A stretch of 64,000 nucleotides of DNA from positions 310,001-374,000 of the forward strand of contig CAWHVW010000007.1 in the NCBI GenBank assembly GCA_963832965.1. The letters run 5' to 3'. Shown piece by piece: positions 7,934-16,038 of the stretch (position 1 is the stretch's first letter; the number at the start of each line of letters is the position of its first letter). Below the pieces are notes generated by a model. The model was given only the letters and a program-made list of their open reading frames with translations. It did not search any database and was not told the origin of the DNA. Made by a program: the position numbers and the translations under genes. This DNA is from CAWACP01 sp963832965 (GTDB taxonomy: Bacteria; Acidobacteriota; Terriglobia; Bryobacterales; Bryobacteraceae).

Positions 7934-8849
7934 GAATAACTTCCTCCTGCTCCCGCAACAGCGACCGGGCGGCAGCCAGATCGACGCGCTCGAAGCGAAC
8001 TTCGTCGCGCGGACGAAGCTGCCCGACACTGGCCAGATCCGCCGCAATCACGTTGGCGATCTTCGGATATCCGCCGGTGGTTTGTTGCTCGACGAAGAGA
8101 ATAATGGGCTGGCCGCCCGCCGGCACCTGAATGGCCCCCAGCGCCACGCCTTCGCTGATCATCTGACCACCGAATCGCGCGGCCACCGCGGCGCCCTCCA
8201 GACGCAATCCCATCCGGTTGGCTTCCTCCGTGACCCTATACACACTACTGTAGAACATGGCCTGGGACGCCTCGATGAACCAGTCACTTTGCGGCGCGTC
8301 GGTGACACGCAGTATTTTGCGGGGCGAGAGCAAGGCGAGAGCCGCCGCGGGAATGGTCCGTGGGCGGAAGGCGGCGTTCGGCGGACCGATTTCGAGGAGA
8401 TCGCCCTTGCGGAGGGCCCGGCCATCCAGCCCGCCGAGGCCGCTTAGGACATGTGTGGACGCGCTGCCCAGGAACGGTTTCACGGCAAATCCGCCGTGCA
8501 CCGAGAGATAGCAGCGCGCGCCGGAGAGAGTGGGGCCAACGCGAAGCAGGGCGCCGGGCTGGGCCTGAAAGGACGTCCATAGCGGAACCGGCGCGCCGTC
8601 CAGCGTCGCGCCAAAATCCGAGCCGGAGAGCGCCGCGACGGCTCCATCGGGGAACCGGAAAGCGCCGCCGAGCAGGGTCATCTCCAGGGCCGCCGCTTCT
8701 TCGGGATTGTCCACCAGCCGGTTTCCGAGCCGCAGCGCAACCGGATCGGCCGCGCCCGAAGCGGAGACGCCCAGCGGACCGAAGCCCGAGCGGCCGAGAT
8801 CCTGCACGGTGGTGAACAGGCCCGGCGATTCCACCCAAATCAGCGGCAT
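7920..8849 (-). CDS. pxpC: 5-oxoprolinase subunit C (KipA-type, biotin-dependent carboxyltransferase-like)
   Basis: 309 aa, close to family length. The N-terminal motif VESPGLFTTVQDLGRSGFGPLGV is diagnostic, followed by SASGAADPVALRLGNRLV and a later GYPKIANVIAADLASVGQLRP. It forms the cytoplasmic ATP-dependent 5-oxoprolinase with PxpA and PxpB. It overlaps pxpB by 10 bp and pxpA by 14 bp, so the three are one translational unit. Confidence 0.93.
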   Translation of the reverse strand: MPLIWVESPGLFTTVQDLGRSGFGPLGVSASGAADPVALRLGNRLVDNPEEAAALEMTLLGGAFRFPDGAVAALSGSDFGATLDGAPVPLWTSFQAQPGALLRVGPTLSGARCYLSVHGGFAVKPFLGSASTHVLSGLGGLDGRALRKGDLLEIGPPNAAFRPRTIPAAALALLSPRKILRVTDAPQSDWFIEASQAMFYSSVYRVTEEANRMGLRLEGAAVAARFGGQMISEGVALGAIQVPAGGQPIILFVEQQTTGGYPKIANVIAADLASVGQLRPRDEVRFERVDLAAARSLLREQEEVIREVH

Positions 8850-9538
8850 GTTCCGGCCAGTGTCGCAAATTCCTCAGGCGTGATGGGACGAAACCGGACG
8901 CGATCTCCGATTGCCAGCAGGCTCATTTCGCGCTCGCCTGGACGGAAGACCGGGATGGGGGTGCGGCCAATCAGCCTCCAGCCGCCGGCGGTGGCGAATG
9001 GATACACGCCGGTCTGGCTGCCGGCGATTCCCACGCTGCCCGCTGGCACCGTGCGCCGGGGAGACGGCAGGCGCGGGGTAGCGAGCGCTTCCGGCAACCC
9101 GCCCAGGTAGGCGAAGCCCGGAGTGAAGCCCAGAAAATACGCCGTGTAGGCTGCGGAAGAGTGCAGGGCGGCAGCTTCGTCCGGGTTGATGCCGTGGAGG
9201 TCCGCCACGTCCGCGAGATCCGCGCCGAACTCGCCCCCGTAACAGACCGGAATCTCCACCTCGCGCGGCTCCGGCAGGGGCATTTCGTCCATGCGCGCGA
9301 GACCGGACCGCACCATGGTCTCCAGCTCATCGTGCTGCATCTCCAGGGCGTCAAAGCGGATGAGCAGAGAGCAATACGCGGGATGCAGGTTGCACACGCC
9401 GGGAAGGCGCTCGGATTCGAGCAAGCGGAGCAGCCGGCGCACCTGGTGGTGGGCGGCGAGCGAAATCTCACTGCCGAAGGAAACCAGCAGCGCCTGGTCG
9501 CTGGCGGCGTGAAATCGTACGAGTTCCGATGTGCTCAT
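8840..9538 (-). CDS. pxpB: 5-oxoprolinase subunit B (KipI-type)
   Basis: 232 aa. Matches the KipI/AHS1 family: ALLVSFGSEISLAAHHQVRRL at the start, and the hallmark YFLGFTPGFAYLGGLP followed by TPRLPSPRRTVPAGSVGIAG and GGWRLIGRTP. First gene of the pxpBCA set. KipI homologues in Bacillus inhibit a sporulation kinase, but next to pxpC and pxpA the 5-oxoprolinase role is the straightforward reading. Confidence 0.93.
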   Translation of the reverse strand: MSTSELVRFHAASDQALLVSFGSEISLAAHHQVRRLLRLLESERLPGVCNLHPAYCSLLIRFDALEMQHDELETMVRSGLARMDEMPLPEPREVEIPVCYGGEFGADLADVADLHGINPDEAAALHSSAAYTAYFLGFTPGFAYLGGLPEALATPRLPSPRRTVPAGSVGIAGSQTGVYPFATAGGWRLIGRTPIPVFRPGEREMSLLAIGDRVRFRPITPEEFATLAGTCR

Positions 9539-9602
9539 GCGGACGTGCGGCGCGGCCGCGCTCCCCCGGCGATCGCGGAAAACGCGACTGGCGTCGCGTA
9601 TC

Positions 9603-9806
9603 CTAGCGCAGGATGCTGATCTGCGCGGGATCGGCTTCGTAGCCCTCTTCGCGTACGGTTTGTTCGGCCGCCTGGCGGAGCCGCTGTTCGTCGGCGTCGC
9701 GCGGCGCGTTGCATTGACGCCGGATTACTTCCTCACCAATTTTGATCCGGACGAGCCATTTCTTCTTATCCGGTCCCCATGAAAGTTCTACGTGATCGGC
9801 ACGCAT
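9603..9806 (-). CDS. Small conserved-looking hypothetical protein
   Basis: 67 aa from ATG 9806, preceded by a strong Shine-Dalgarno (GGAGGG, 6 nt upstream). A longer frame to 10031 only reads antisense over the hemerythrin gene. The sequence (MRADHVELSWGPDKKKWLVRIKIGEE and an Arg/Glu-rich C-terminus) has no recognised domain or signal peptide and looks like a small soluble cytoplasmic protein. It lies 17 bp after the hemerythrin stop, so it is probably in the same transcript. Confidence 0.65.
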   Translation of the reverse strand: MRADHVELSWGPDKKKWLVRIKIGEEVIRRQCNAPRDADEQRLRQAAEQTVREEGYEADPAQISILR

Positions 9807-9823
9807 AAAACCCTCCGTCCATA

Positions 9824-10363
9824 TCATCGCTCCATTCCGGGGCGAGCGCGACGGTTTTCCATCTCCCGGCCGACGGCGGCGATCTGCTCCGCGTTCAGCA
9901 CCCGGGCGGCGGCGGGAAAGACCTCCGTGTCCTCTACCGCGATGTGGCTCGCGTAGGCGCCGGCGAGCTGCTGAAGCAGGCCGGCCATGCGCCGCGCCGA
10001 TTCCGTGGGCAGGACCCCGGCCTCCAGCCATGCGCGGCCGAGCGCGTCCACCTCGTCATGCGCGGCCGAAGCGAATTGGTGATCGGACTCCAGTTCATCG
10101 AGAGAGGCCGGTGCTCCGGCGGCGCGCAGGCGCGGGAACAGAGATTCCTCTTCGTCGGCCGTGTGCTGGGGGGCGGCGGTGCGGAAATAGTCAAGAGCGG
10201 CCAGCAGGGACTCTGCCTCGGCAGATTCGAGCGGGCCGCCCTGGCGCGTGCGGGAAAGCGTGACCAACACACTCAGGAAGCGTTCAATCCGCCGATGGCA
10301 ATCGCCGAGCAGCCCCAGGGGATTGCTGAACGCCGACTCACGCTGGCCGATCTGAACGGGCAT
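9824..10363 (-). CDS. Hemerythrin-domain protein
   Basis: 179 aa. Metal-site helices are visible: LGDCHRRIERFL (~residue 21-32), PQHTADEEESLFPRL, DELESDHQFASAAHDEVD, and YASHIAVEDTEVFPAA. These give the His/Glu pattern of bacterial HHE/hemerythrin proteins that hold a di-iron centre for O2, NO or iron handling. Soluble, no signal peptide. It follows the CpxP-like gene by 28 bp, which suggests it belongs to the same ECF-sigma-associated stress cluster (inference). Confidence 0.85.
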   Translation of the reverse strand: MPVQIGQRESAFSNPLGLLGDCHRRIERFLSVLVTLSRTRQGGPLESAEAESLLAALDYFRTAAPQHTADEEESLFPRLRAAGAPASLDELESDHQFASAAHDEVDALGRAWLEAGVLPTESARRMAGLLQQLAGAYASHIAVEDTEVFPAAARVLNAEQIAAVGREMENRRARPGMER

Positions 10364-10391
10364 GTCCCTGCAAAAATGGTAGCAGGCCGGG

Positions 10392-10934
10392 CTACCGCGG
10401 CCCCGGAACTGGCGGCGGCGGGGCGATATCGGGCCCTTCGTGATCGTGGTGGTGCGCGGGTCCGGGCTGCTCCGCCTGCAGCCTCTTCCATTGGTCCGAG
10501 GTGAGGGTGCGGCGAATGCCGAACAACATTCTGGCGTCGGCTTTCTCCAGCTCGGCGCGCGCCTGAGCGACGCGATCGATCTGCTCGAGAATCTTCGCTT
10601 CGTCGGGCGTATCCGCTTCCATCAGCGGATCCATGATGGCCTCCTCTTTTTGCAGGGAGGCGTTCAGGTCGATCAGCTTCAGGCGGCTCTGCTGGAAGAT
10701 TTCGTCCATCTTTTTCTGCTGGTCCGTGGTGAGGCTCAGCCTCCGGGCCATTTCCGGGTTGTTCCACCAGCGGCCGGGCGCGCCGGTGTGGAAAGCTCGC
10801 TCCATCGGCGGGCGGCGCTCATTCGCGAAGGGTGGAGGCGCGTCGGGCGCCTGAGGAGGCGGCGGCAGTTGGGCCAGCGCGGCGGCGCCGCCCAGCAGCA
10901 TGGTGAACGCGAATATCCTGGTGCAATATTTCAT
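10392..10934 (-). CDS. CpxP/Spy-like periplasmic protein
   Basis: 180 aa from ATG 10934, with GGGAGAAG just upstream as the ribosome site; an upstream frame extension lacks support. A signal peptide (MKYCTRIFAFTMLLGGAAALAQ) is followed by a Pro-rich linker and a helical domain with paired LTxxQ motifs: LSLTTDQQKKMDEIF and RTLTSDQWKRLQ. The tail carries a His-rich AHHHDHEG. Such proteins act as periplasmic chaperones or metal/envelope-stress sensors. It lies 26 bp downstream of the anti-sigma gene, so it may be a regulon member made with the sigma/anti-sigma pair. Confidence 0.82.
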   Translation of the reverse strand: MKYCTRIFAFTMLLGGAAALAQLPPPPQAPDAPPPFANERRPPMERAFHTGAPGRWWNNPEMARRLSLTTDQQKKMDEIFQQSRLKLIDLNASLQKEEAIMDPLMEADTPDEAKILEQIDRVAQARAELEKADARMLFGIRRTLTSDQWKRLQAEQPGPAHHHDHEGPDIAPPPPVPGPR

Positions 10935-10960
10935 CGGACTTCTCCCTGTTCTATAAATGG

Positions 10961-11401
10961 CTACTTCTTCTGTTGCGTGGCCGCGGCGCTTGTGGAACTC
11001 CACGACACCAGACTTGTCAGCGGCTCCATGGGCGCCGGGACGGACCTTGAAACCCCCGCATCAATCTGCTCCAGCAACACGGTGTCTTCGAGGCTGGTTT
11101 CGATCGCGCGCCGGCGCTCGCGGCTGCGATAGATAGGAACAGCCGCGAGGAGAACCGTGGCCACCGCGACCAGCGCCCAGCGCAAGCGGTGCGCGCCGCG
11201 CGGATGATCGGCCAGCCAGACCGGCTGCGGCGCAGATCCCCTCCAGCTTCGCAGCGAATCCCGGAAATCCGACAGCGCTCCGTGGAGCAGGGCCAGCTGG
11301 CCACGGCACTCGGCGCAATCGTGGAGATGATTCTCGAGTTCCACGCTGCGCGTTCCGGCGGCCCACTCCGAAATCTCGCGCGAAGACAGATGCCCGCTCA
11401 T
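10961..11401 (-). CDS. Anti-sigma factor with zinc-binding ZAS motif
   Basis: 146 aa from ATG 11401, which overlaps the sigma factor stop as ATGA; the longer frame upstream is the shadow of the sigma gene. The N-terminal domain has HLHDCAEC (HxxxCxxC), the ZAS zinc motif that clamps ECF sigma factors. A single transmembrane helix follows (ALVAVATVLLAAVPIY, ~residues 75-92), then a short extracytoplasmic tail. It should hold the adjacent ECF sigma at the membrane until an envelope signal releases it. Confidence 0.87.
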   Translation of the reverse strand: MSGHLSSREISEWAAGTRSVELENHLHDCAECRGQLALLHGALSDFRDSLRSWRGSAPQPVWLADHPRGAHRLRWALVAVATVLLAAVPIYRSRERRRAIETSLEDTVLLEQIDAGVSRSVPAPMEPLTSLVSWSSTSAAATQQKK

Positions 11402-11961
11402 TCGCGGCCTCCCAGCCGTTCCCGCACGGACTGCACGGCGCGGAACAGATGCACTTTCACGGTTCCCTCCTTCAAGCCCATGGCCGAGGCGATCTCCAGC
11501 AGGTCCATGTCCTCCACGAAGCGCAGCAGGAAGACGGTCCGTTGCTGTTCCGGCAGACTCCCGCTGACATCCCACACCGCGCGAATCCGCTCGTTTCGCA
11601 GGATTCTGGCTTCCGCGGAGGGCTGTTCGTCGGGGACCTGCATGTCGAGCACGCGCGCCGTGGCGCGTTTCCAGAACTGCAGGCGGCGATTGCGGCCATG
11701 ATCTCGGACCAGGTTCACGGCGATGCGCATGATCCAGGTTTTCACGGTGGACCCGCCGCGAAAGGTCCCGCGCCCGCGCCAGGCTTTCACAAAGCAATCC
11801 TGGGTGATGGTCTGAGCGGCGTCGTGGTCGCGCAGCGAGGCCAGGGCGAAGCGAAACACCGCCGGCCAGTGCAGCCGCACTACGGCGTCGAAATTATCGA
11901 GTTCCGCGGCTGCGGTTGCAAAGGTGCTGGTGAGGAATCCGGTAGCTGCCGCTGGCGCCAT
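11398..11961 (-). CDS. ECF-family RNA polymerase sigma factor
   Basis: 187 aa. Region 2: VFRFALASLRDHDAAQTITQ, DCFVKAW, TWIMRIAVNLVRDHGRNRR. Region 4: LPEQQRTVFLLRFVEDMDL, EIASAMGLKEGTVKVHLFRA. There is no C-terminal extension. AAGGG lies 4-5 nt before ATG. It overlaps its anti-sigma gene by 4 bp. Likely targets are its own operon and envelope or metal stress genes such as the CpxP-like protein; promoter recognition was not determined. Confidence 0.92.
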   Translation of the reverse strand: MAPAAATGFLTSTFATAAAELDNFDAVVRLHWPAVFRFALASLRDHDAAQTITQDCFVKAWRGRGTFRGGSTVKTWIMRIAVNLVRDHGRNRRLQFWKRATARVLDMQVPDEQPSAEARILRNERIRAVWDVSGSLPEQQRTVFLLRFVEDMDLLEIASAMGLKEGTVKVHLFRAVQSVRERLGGRE

Positions 11962-12000
11962 CGCCCTTATAGACGAGATTGCTGCGCCGGGGTTTACTGG

Positions 12001-13104
12001 TTATGTCGCGGGCACGGCGAATAAGGTGAAGAAGACTTCGTGCTGCTGCGGCGTTGCGCCGGGTTGAGCCTCGTCGTCTTCCGCCCGCCAATGCCGCACG
12101 CTCGCCGCGATAGCGGGTGCCTGCTCGTTCAGGCTCGGGCTGCTGCTGGCCACCACCGCAGTTTCCGTTAGCTCGCCGCCGGGCGTCAGCATGCCGTGTA
12201 CCACCACCGATTGAAGGGCGCCGTTGGTGCTAACGACCGAGAACGGCACGGACATGCGAAGGCGCCATGCGTGCTCGAGCAGCGAACCAACTCCGGTCGG
12301 GCTTAGCGTGGCCGGATCGAACAGCGCGGGATCGGGGCTGCCGGGACCGGTGACACTTTCCACGCGAGCCTCCACGATGGTCCGGCCCGCTTCGGTGATG
12401 GTGAACTGGCCGGGCAGCACCATGGCGTGGAAATTGAGCGCGTTCGAATAATCGCAATGAACGTATACACCCGGGGCGGGCGACCAAATGGTTAGAACGC
12501 CGGAGTGCGCGTCGGAACAGTACTCCTGCTCATCCCAGAGGCGAGCGCCGGCGGTTTGCCTCCCGGGCTTAGTCTGCCCGATCAGGACGCAACTGAGTTC
12601 GGCGCCGTTCAAAGTAGCGCTGGCGGTTCGGGCTGATGGGTGCGAATCAGCGGAATGTTTCGAGAAAAGGGCGGCGCGGACCTGCATCAGGCGAAGCGGT
12701 ACCGCCGTCGCCGGCTGACTGCTGTAACGAATACCTCCCGTGAAGACAGTGACCAGCGAATACGAGGGTCCCTGTGCCGTCCAGCGATAGAGGCCTTTGG
12801 AAGGAGAGATGTCCTCCATGCTCCAGGCGCCGTCGAAAGACGACAATCCGCTGACGGTGAACGTGGTCTTCAGATCGTAGGGAGGTCGAGCGCGGGCGTT
12901 CAGGAGTGCGCGAGCTCGTTTGATCAGGTTCACGGCCGCGGCACGCTGGCCGGCGTCCTGAACGGGTTGGGCCTCGCCCGTGATCAGCTCCAGCGGATCG
13001 TCCGGTGTGCGGGGCTGGGCGAGCGACGAGGGCGTCTGCGCGAAGATCAGCGGCCGGATCAGGATAGCGGCGCCAAGAATAAGCTTCAGGCAGCGGGTAA
13101 ACAT
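12001..13104 (-). CDS. Secreted protein with TonB-C-like C-terminus
   Basis: 367 aa from ATG 13104 (a GTG at 13110 is the alternative). A signal peptide (MFTRCLKLILGAAILIRPLIFA) is followed by a middle beta-rich region that is not recognised. The last ~95 residues (LRMSVPFSVVSTNGALQSVVVHGMLTPGGELTETAVV and onward) resemble the energy transducer TonB C-terminal fold. There is no N-terminal TonB anchor helix beyond the signal. Located between exbD and the sigma factor, 39 bp before the latter. Partnership with ExbD is suggested by proximity only. Confidence 0.7.
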   Translation of the reverse strand: MFTRCLKLILGAAILIRPLIFAQTPSSLAQPRTPDDPLELITGEAQPVQDAGQRAAAVNLIKRARALLNARARPPYDLKTTFTVSGLSSFDGAWSMEDISPSKGLYRWTAQGPSYSLVTVFTGGIRYSSQPATAVPLRLMQVRAALFSKHSADSHPSARTASATLNGAELSCVLIGQTKPGRQTAGARLWDEQEYCSDAHSGVLTIWSPAPGVYVHCDYSNALNFHAMVLPGQFTITEAGRTIVEARVESVTGPGSPDPALFDPATLSPTGVGSLLEHAWRLRMSVPFSVVSTNGALQSVVVHGMLTPGGELTETAVVASSSPSLNEQAPAIAASVRHWRAEDDEAQPGATPQQHEVFFTLFAVPAT

Positions 13105-13138
13105 GGGCACCTATTTGCATCTCGTACTGCGAAATTCG

Positions 13139-13212
13139 TCGAAAACCGCTTGTTTACAGGCGCGGCTCGGAAACGCGGTGCTTACCGAACCGCGACGGTG
13201 AAGGAGCGGGAC
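13139..13212. repeat. Dispersed repeat, copy D (same family as 6050 and 38962)
   Basis: The left part (GAAAACCGCTTGTTTACA then GCGCGGCTCGGAAAC) matches 38980-39013 almost exactly. The right part (TTACCGAACCGCGACGGTGA then GGAGCGGG) matches 39037-39066 and the reverse complement of the 84-bp array core. It fills the gap between exbD and the TonB-like gene. No transposase is nearby, so it looks like a non-autonomous element. Confidence 0.85.
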
Positions 13213-13215
13213 CAT

Positions 13216-13234
13216 CTAATGCCGCTGGCATTAG
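13216..13234 (-). terminator. Hairpin at the exbD stop codon
   Basis: CTAATGCC-GCT-GGCATTAG is a perfect 8-bp stem with a 3-nt loop; on the minus strand the exbD TAA lies in the first arm. No T-run follows, so it is an atypical terminator or an mRNA 3' stabiliser. Confidence 0.5.
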
Positions 13235-13614
13235 CGCGGCATGAGAGCGACGCGCGCAACGCCGGCGCCACGGGCCAGATCGATTGCGCGCGCCATCTGC
13301 CGGTATTCGAGTTTTCCTTCCGCGCGGACGAACAGGACACCCTCGGGATGGCCCTGGTATAGCGCTGCCAGCCGCGTCGGCACGTCCGCCAGGGCCACCT
13401 GCTCCCGATTCAGGCGCACTGAATCGTCGGCGCAAACGGTGACCACTATATTGTTCGCCGGGTGTGTTTGATCGTCGCGCGGCGCGGGCGTGGGCGCGCT
13501 CACATCGAGCCCTCTGGACTGCGGCGAAACCAGCATGAAAATGATGATTAAAACGAGCAGCACGTCGATCATCGGAGTGACGTTGATTTCCGGGGCTTTT
13601 GCGGTCATTCCCAT
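13231..13614 (-). CDS. exbD: ExbD/TolR-family biopolymer transport protein
   Basis: 127 aa. A short cytoplasmic N-terminus ends in INVTPMIDVLLVLIIIFMLV, the single transmembrane helix with the conserved Asp used for proton-motive force coupling. A periplasmic domain follows. A second ATG two codons in is also possible. Partner ExbB is not in the window, and the only nearby partner candidate is the TonB-like gene downstream. Divergent from cheB with an 82-bp intergenic region. Confidence 0.9.
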   Translation of the reverse strand: MGMTAKAPEINVTPMIDVLLVLIIIFMLVSPQSRGLDVSAPTPAPRDDQTHPANNIVVTVCADDSVRLNREQVALADVPTRLAALYQGHPEGVLFVRAEGKLEYRQMARAIDLARGAGVARVALMPR

Positions 13615-13696
13615 GCGCGGTTGGACACTGCCGCGCGCGGAAAAGTTCCCCGGCGGCGGCTAACAATCCGGCAACGGCGACCGATATGAAACACAA

Positions 13697-14785
13697 GTGA
13701 CGCTATCGCAGCCCAACACATCTCTCCTCGCCAGCCGGCGCATTCGGGTGCTTATTGTCGACGATTCCTTGTCCATCCGAAACGTGGTGGGGCGCATATT
13801 CCGCGAGGAGCCGGCAATGGAAGTGGTTGGCTCGGCGGTGGACGGCCTGGACGCAATCGCCAAAGTGAGCGAGTTGAAGCCCGACGTGGTGACGCTGGAC
13901 GTGGAGATGCCGCGGATGACCGGGCTGGAGGCGATCAAGAAGATCCGCGCGGCGTGGCCTCCGGTGAAGATTGTCATGCTGAGCACGCTGACCGAGATGG
14001 GCGCGCGGGTGACCATCGATGCGCTGCTCAATGGCGCTAACGACTACGTCTCCAAATCCAATCCGGATGGTTCGCACGAGTTGCCCATTGCGCGGCTGAA
14101 GCATGACCTGATCACGAAGATCCGGCAATTTTTCCCAGCTCGGGCGGCGGCGCCGGCGCCGATGACGCGCATCGCCAAACCGATTGTGGGGATGGCCGCG
14201 GGCAAGCGCGCCACGAAAAGGCGGCGGGTGGTGGCCATTGGCGTCTCTACCGGCGGTCCATCGGCGCTGAACGAAGTGATTCCCTGCCTGCCCGCCAACC
14301 TGCCGGTGCCCGTGCTGGTGGTGCAACACATGCCGGCCATGTTCACGCGCATTCTGGCGGAGCGGCTGAACACTGTTTGTCCATTAAAGGTGCAGGAAGC
14401 AGCCGAAAGCACCCCCGTGGAAGCCGGCATGGTGCTCATCGCACCCGGCGATTTTCACATGCGAGTGACGCGGCGCGGTGGACGGGAGTGCATCACGCTC
14501 GATCAATCGGCCCCCGAGAATGCGTGCCGGCCCGCGGTGGACGTTCTGTTCCGATCGGTGAACGAAGTGTACGGCGGAGGGTCGGTTGCCGTGGTGCTCA
14601 CGGGCATGGGCCAGGACGGCTATCAGGCCGCGCAGGGGCTTAAGGCCAGCGGCGCCTATGTGATCGCCCAGGACGAGGCGTCCAGCGTGGTGTGGGGTAT
14701 GCCCGGCATGGTGGCGCGCGCCGGACTCGCCGATGCCGTGGTGGACCTCAGGCTGGTGGTGGGAGAAATCCTCAGACAGTTTTAG
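13697..14785 (+). CDS. cheB: Chemotaxis response regulator protein-glutamate methylesterase
   Basis: 362 aa, GTG start. The receiver domain (~residues 16-135) has Asp22/Asp23, phospho-acceptor Asp68 in LDVEMPRMTG and Lys120. The methylesterase domain (~178-360) has the triad Ser184 (GVSTGGPS), His211 (VVQHMPAMFT) and Asp307 (LTGMGQDGYQ). It removes methyl groups from (or deamidates) chemoreceptors when phosphorylated by CheA. It stands alone, 10 kb from the cheA operon, and no receptor gene is in the window. Its TAG stop lies in a CCACGAATG-type repeat. Confidence 0.95.
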   Translation: MTLSQPNTSLLASRRIRVLIVDDSLSIRNVVGRIFREEPAMEVVGSAVDGLDAIAKVSELKPDVVTLDVEMPRMTGLEAIKKIRAAWPPVKIVMLSTLTEMGARVTIDALLNGANDYVSKSNPDGSHELPIARLKHDLITKIRQFFPARAAAPAPMTRIAKPIVGMAAGKRATKRRRVVAIGVSTGGPSALNEVIPCLPANLPVPVLVVQHMPAMFTRILAERLNTVCPLKVQEAAESTPVEAGMVLIAPGDFHMRVTRRGGRECITLDQSAPENACRPAVDVLFRSVNEVYGGGSVAVVLTGMGQDGYQAAQGLKASGAYVIAQDEASSVVWGMPGMVARAGLADAVVDLRLVVGEILRQF

Positions 14786-14813
14786 CCACGAATGCACACG
14801 AATCAACCCGAAT
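14784..14813. repeat. CCACGAATG-type dispersed repeat, copy 1
   Basis: AGCCACGAATGCACACGAAT followed by CAACCCGAAT, overlapping the cheB stop. The same word family recurs near 22141, 24540, 54899 and 55058. It is short, with no coding capacity. Confidence 0.8.
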
Positions 14814-14823
14814 AAAATCGCTG

Positions 14824-15939
14824 CTACTGCCTGGCGTCCTGCACGCGGCCCTTCCACATCCCTCCCGCACCGAGCCAGTAACGCACCGCGGATTCCACCG
14901 TCGCGAACGTGTAGAACGCCGCCGTCAAAGGTAACAACGGCGCAAGCAGAACAGGCTGGCGATAGAACCTGAGCGCGGGGATATAGGCGGCGCTCATCAA
15001 CAGCCATGCAGCCGCACCGAGAATACGGGCGGCGTTGTCCGGCGCGAACAGCAGCAGCGGTGGCGCGAGATAAATCAGCCCCATACCCAGCAGCGTGCCC
15101 AGAAGCAGCGGCGTGGAATGGTGAAGCTGCGTGAATGCGGTGCGGGCGATCATTTCCCGGACTTGCGCAAAACCAGTGTAAGGACGGATGCTCTCGGTGT
15201 CGCGACTCAACCCCAGCCAGATGCGGCCGCCGCCCGACTTCACTCGCCGGGCCAGCGCGCAATCGTCAATCAGCTCGCTGCGAATGGCGGCGATGCCACC
15301 GATGCGGGCCAGCGCTTCGGGACGAATCAGGATGCAGCCGCCGGCAGCCCCGGCGACCCGGCTGCGCGGGCGGGCGATCCACGCCGGAGGGTACAGCATG
15401 AAGAAGAAGAACACGAAGGCGGGGATGGTGAATCGCTCGGCCAGCGTGCGGCAGTGCAGGCGCACCATGAGGGACGCGATGTCCAGCCGGTCACGCCGGG
15501 CGCGGGCGACGAGCCTGGCCAGGCTTGCCGGGGCGTGGACAATGTCGGCATCGGTCAACAACAGGAAATCCGGAGATGTCGCGCTGGCCGCTTTCACACC
15601 CTGCGCCACGGCCCAGAGCTTCCCGGTCCAGCCCGGCGGGAGCGGCAGGCCGGACAACACGGTCAACCGATCGCCACCGGCCTTACGCGCTACTTCGGCC
15701 GTGCCATCAGAGCTATGGTCGTCCACGACGAAGACGTGGACCGTGGGCAACGAACGAACCGCCTGGCCAATGGTTTCGGCCTCGTCGCGCGCGGGGATGA
15801 CCGCCGCGATGGCGGACGCTGACGCATCCTCGGGAAGTGGGTCATGTTCGATTACTTCCCGGAATCGCCAGAACCCTCCCCGGGCGGCCAGCAGCACCAT
15901 CCAGATGGCCAGCGAGATGGCGCCAGTAAGGACCCACAT
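14824..15939 (-). CDS. hpnB: HpnB-like glycosyltransferase (GT2), hopanoid-associated
   Basis: 371 aa from ATG 15939 (the upstream extension is Cys/Arg/Pro-rich and looks untranslated). An N-terminal membrane helix precedes the GT2 domain: AAVIPARDEAETI, VFVVDDHSSDGT, LLLTDADI, AGGCILIRPEAL, and ELIDDCALARRVK. C-terminal hydrophobic helices follow (~residues 290-360). This layout matches the hopene-associated glycosyltransferase HpnB, proposed to act on the side chain of hopanoids. No other hopanoid gene is in the window, so the assignment rests on family resemblance. Confidence 0.8.
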   Translation of the reverse strand: MWVLTGAISLAIWMVLLAARGGFWRFREVIEHDPLPEDASASAIAAVIPARDEAETIGQAVRSLPTVHVFVVDDHSSDGTAEVARKAGGDRLTVLSGLPLPPGWTGKLWAVAQGVKAASATSPDFLLLTDADIVHAPASLARLVARARRDRLDIASLMVRLHCRTLAERFTIPAFVFFFFMLYPPAWIARPRSRVAGAAGGCILIRPEALARIGGIAAIRSELIDDCALARRVKSGGGRIWLGLSRDTESIRPYTGFAQVREMIARTAFTQLHHSTPLLLGTLLGMGLIYLAPPLLLFAPDNAARILGAAAWLLMSAAYIPALRFYRQPVLLAPLLPLTAAFYTFATVESAVRYWLGAGGMWKGRVQDARQ

Positions 15940-16038
15940 TCTTCCGCCATGATATCGGACAGGGCATGGCCCTGCCCTGCATGCGAGCCGCACTCAGCTT
16001 ATGTTTTCCGGGGGACAGGCCGATAACCATGTGAGGGG

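Noticed and set aside
15955..15985. AGGGCATGGCCCTGCCCTGC as a third member of the GGGGCAGG hairpin family
   Set aside because: Only a short 6-bp palindrome is present; similarity is too small to claim as a repeat copy.
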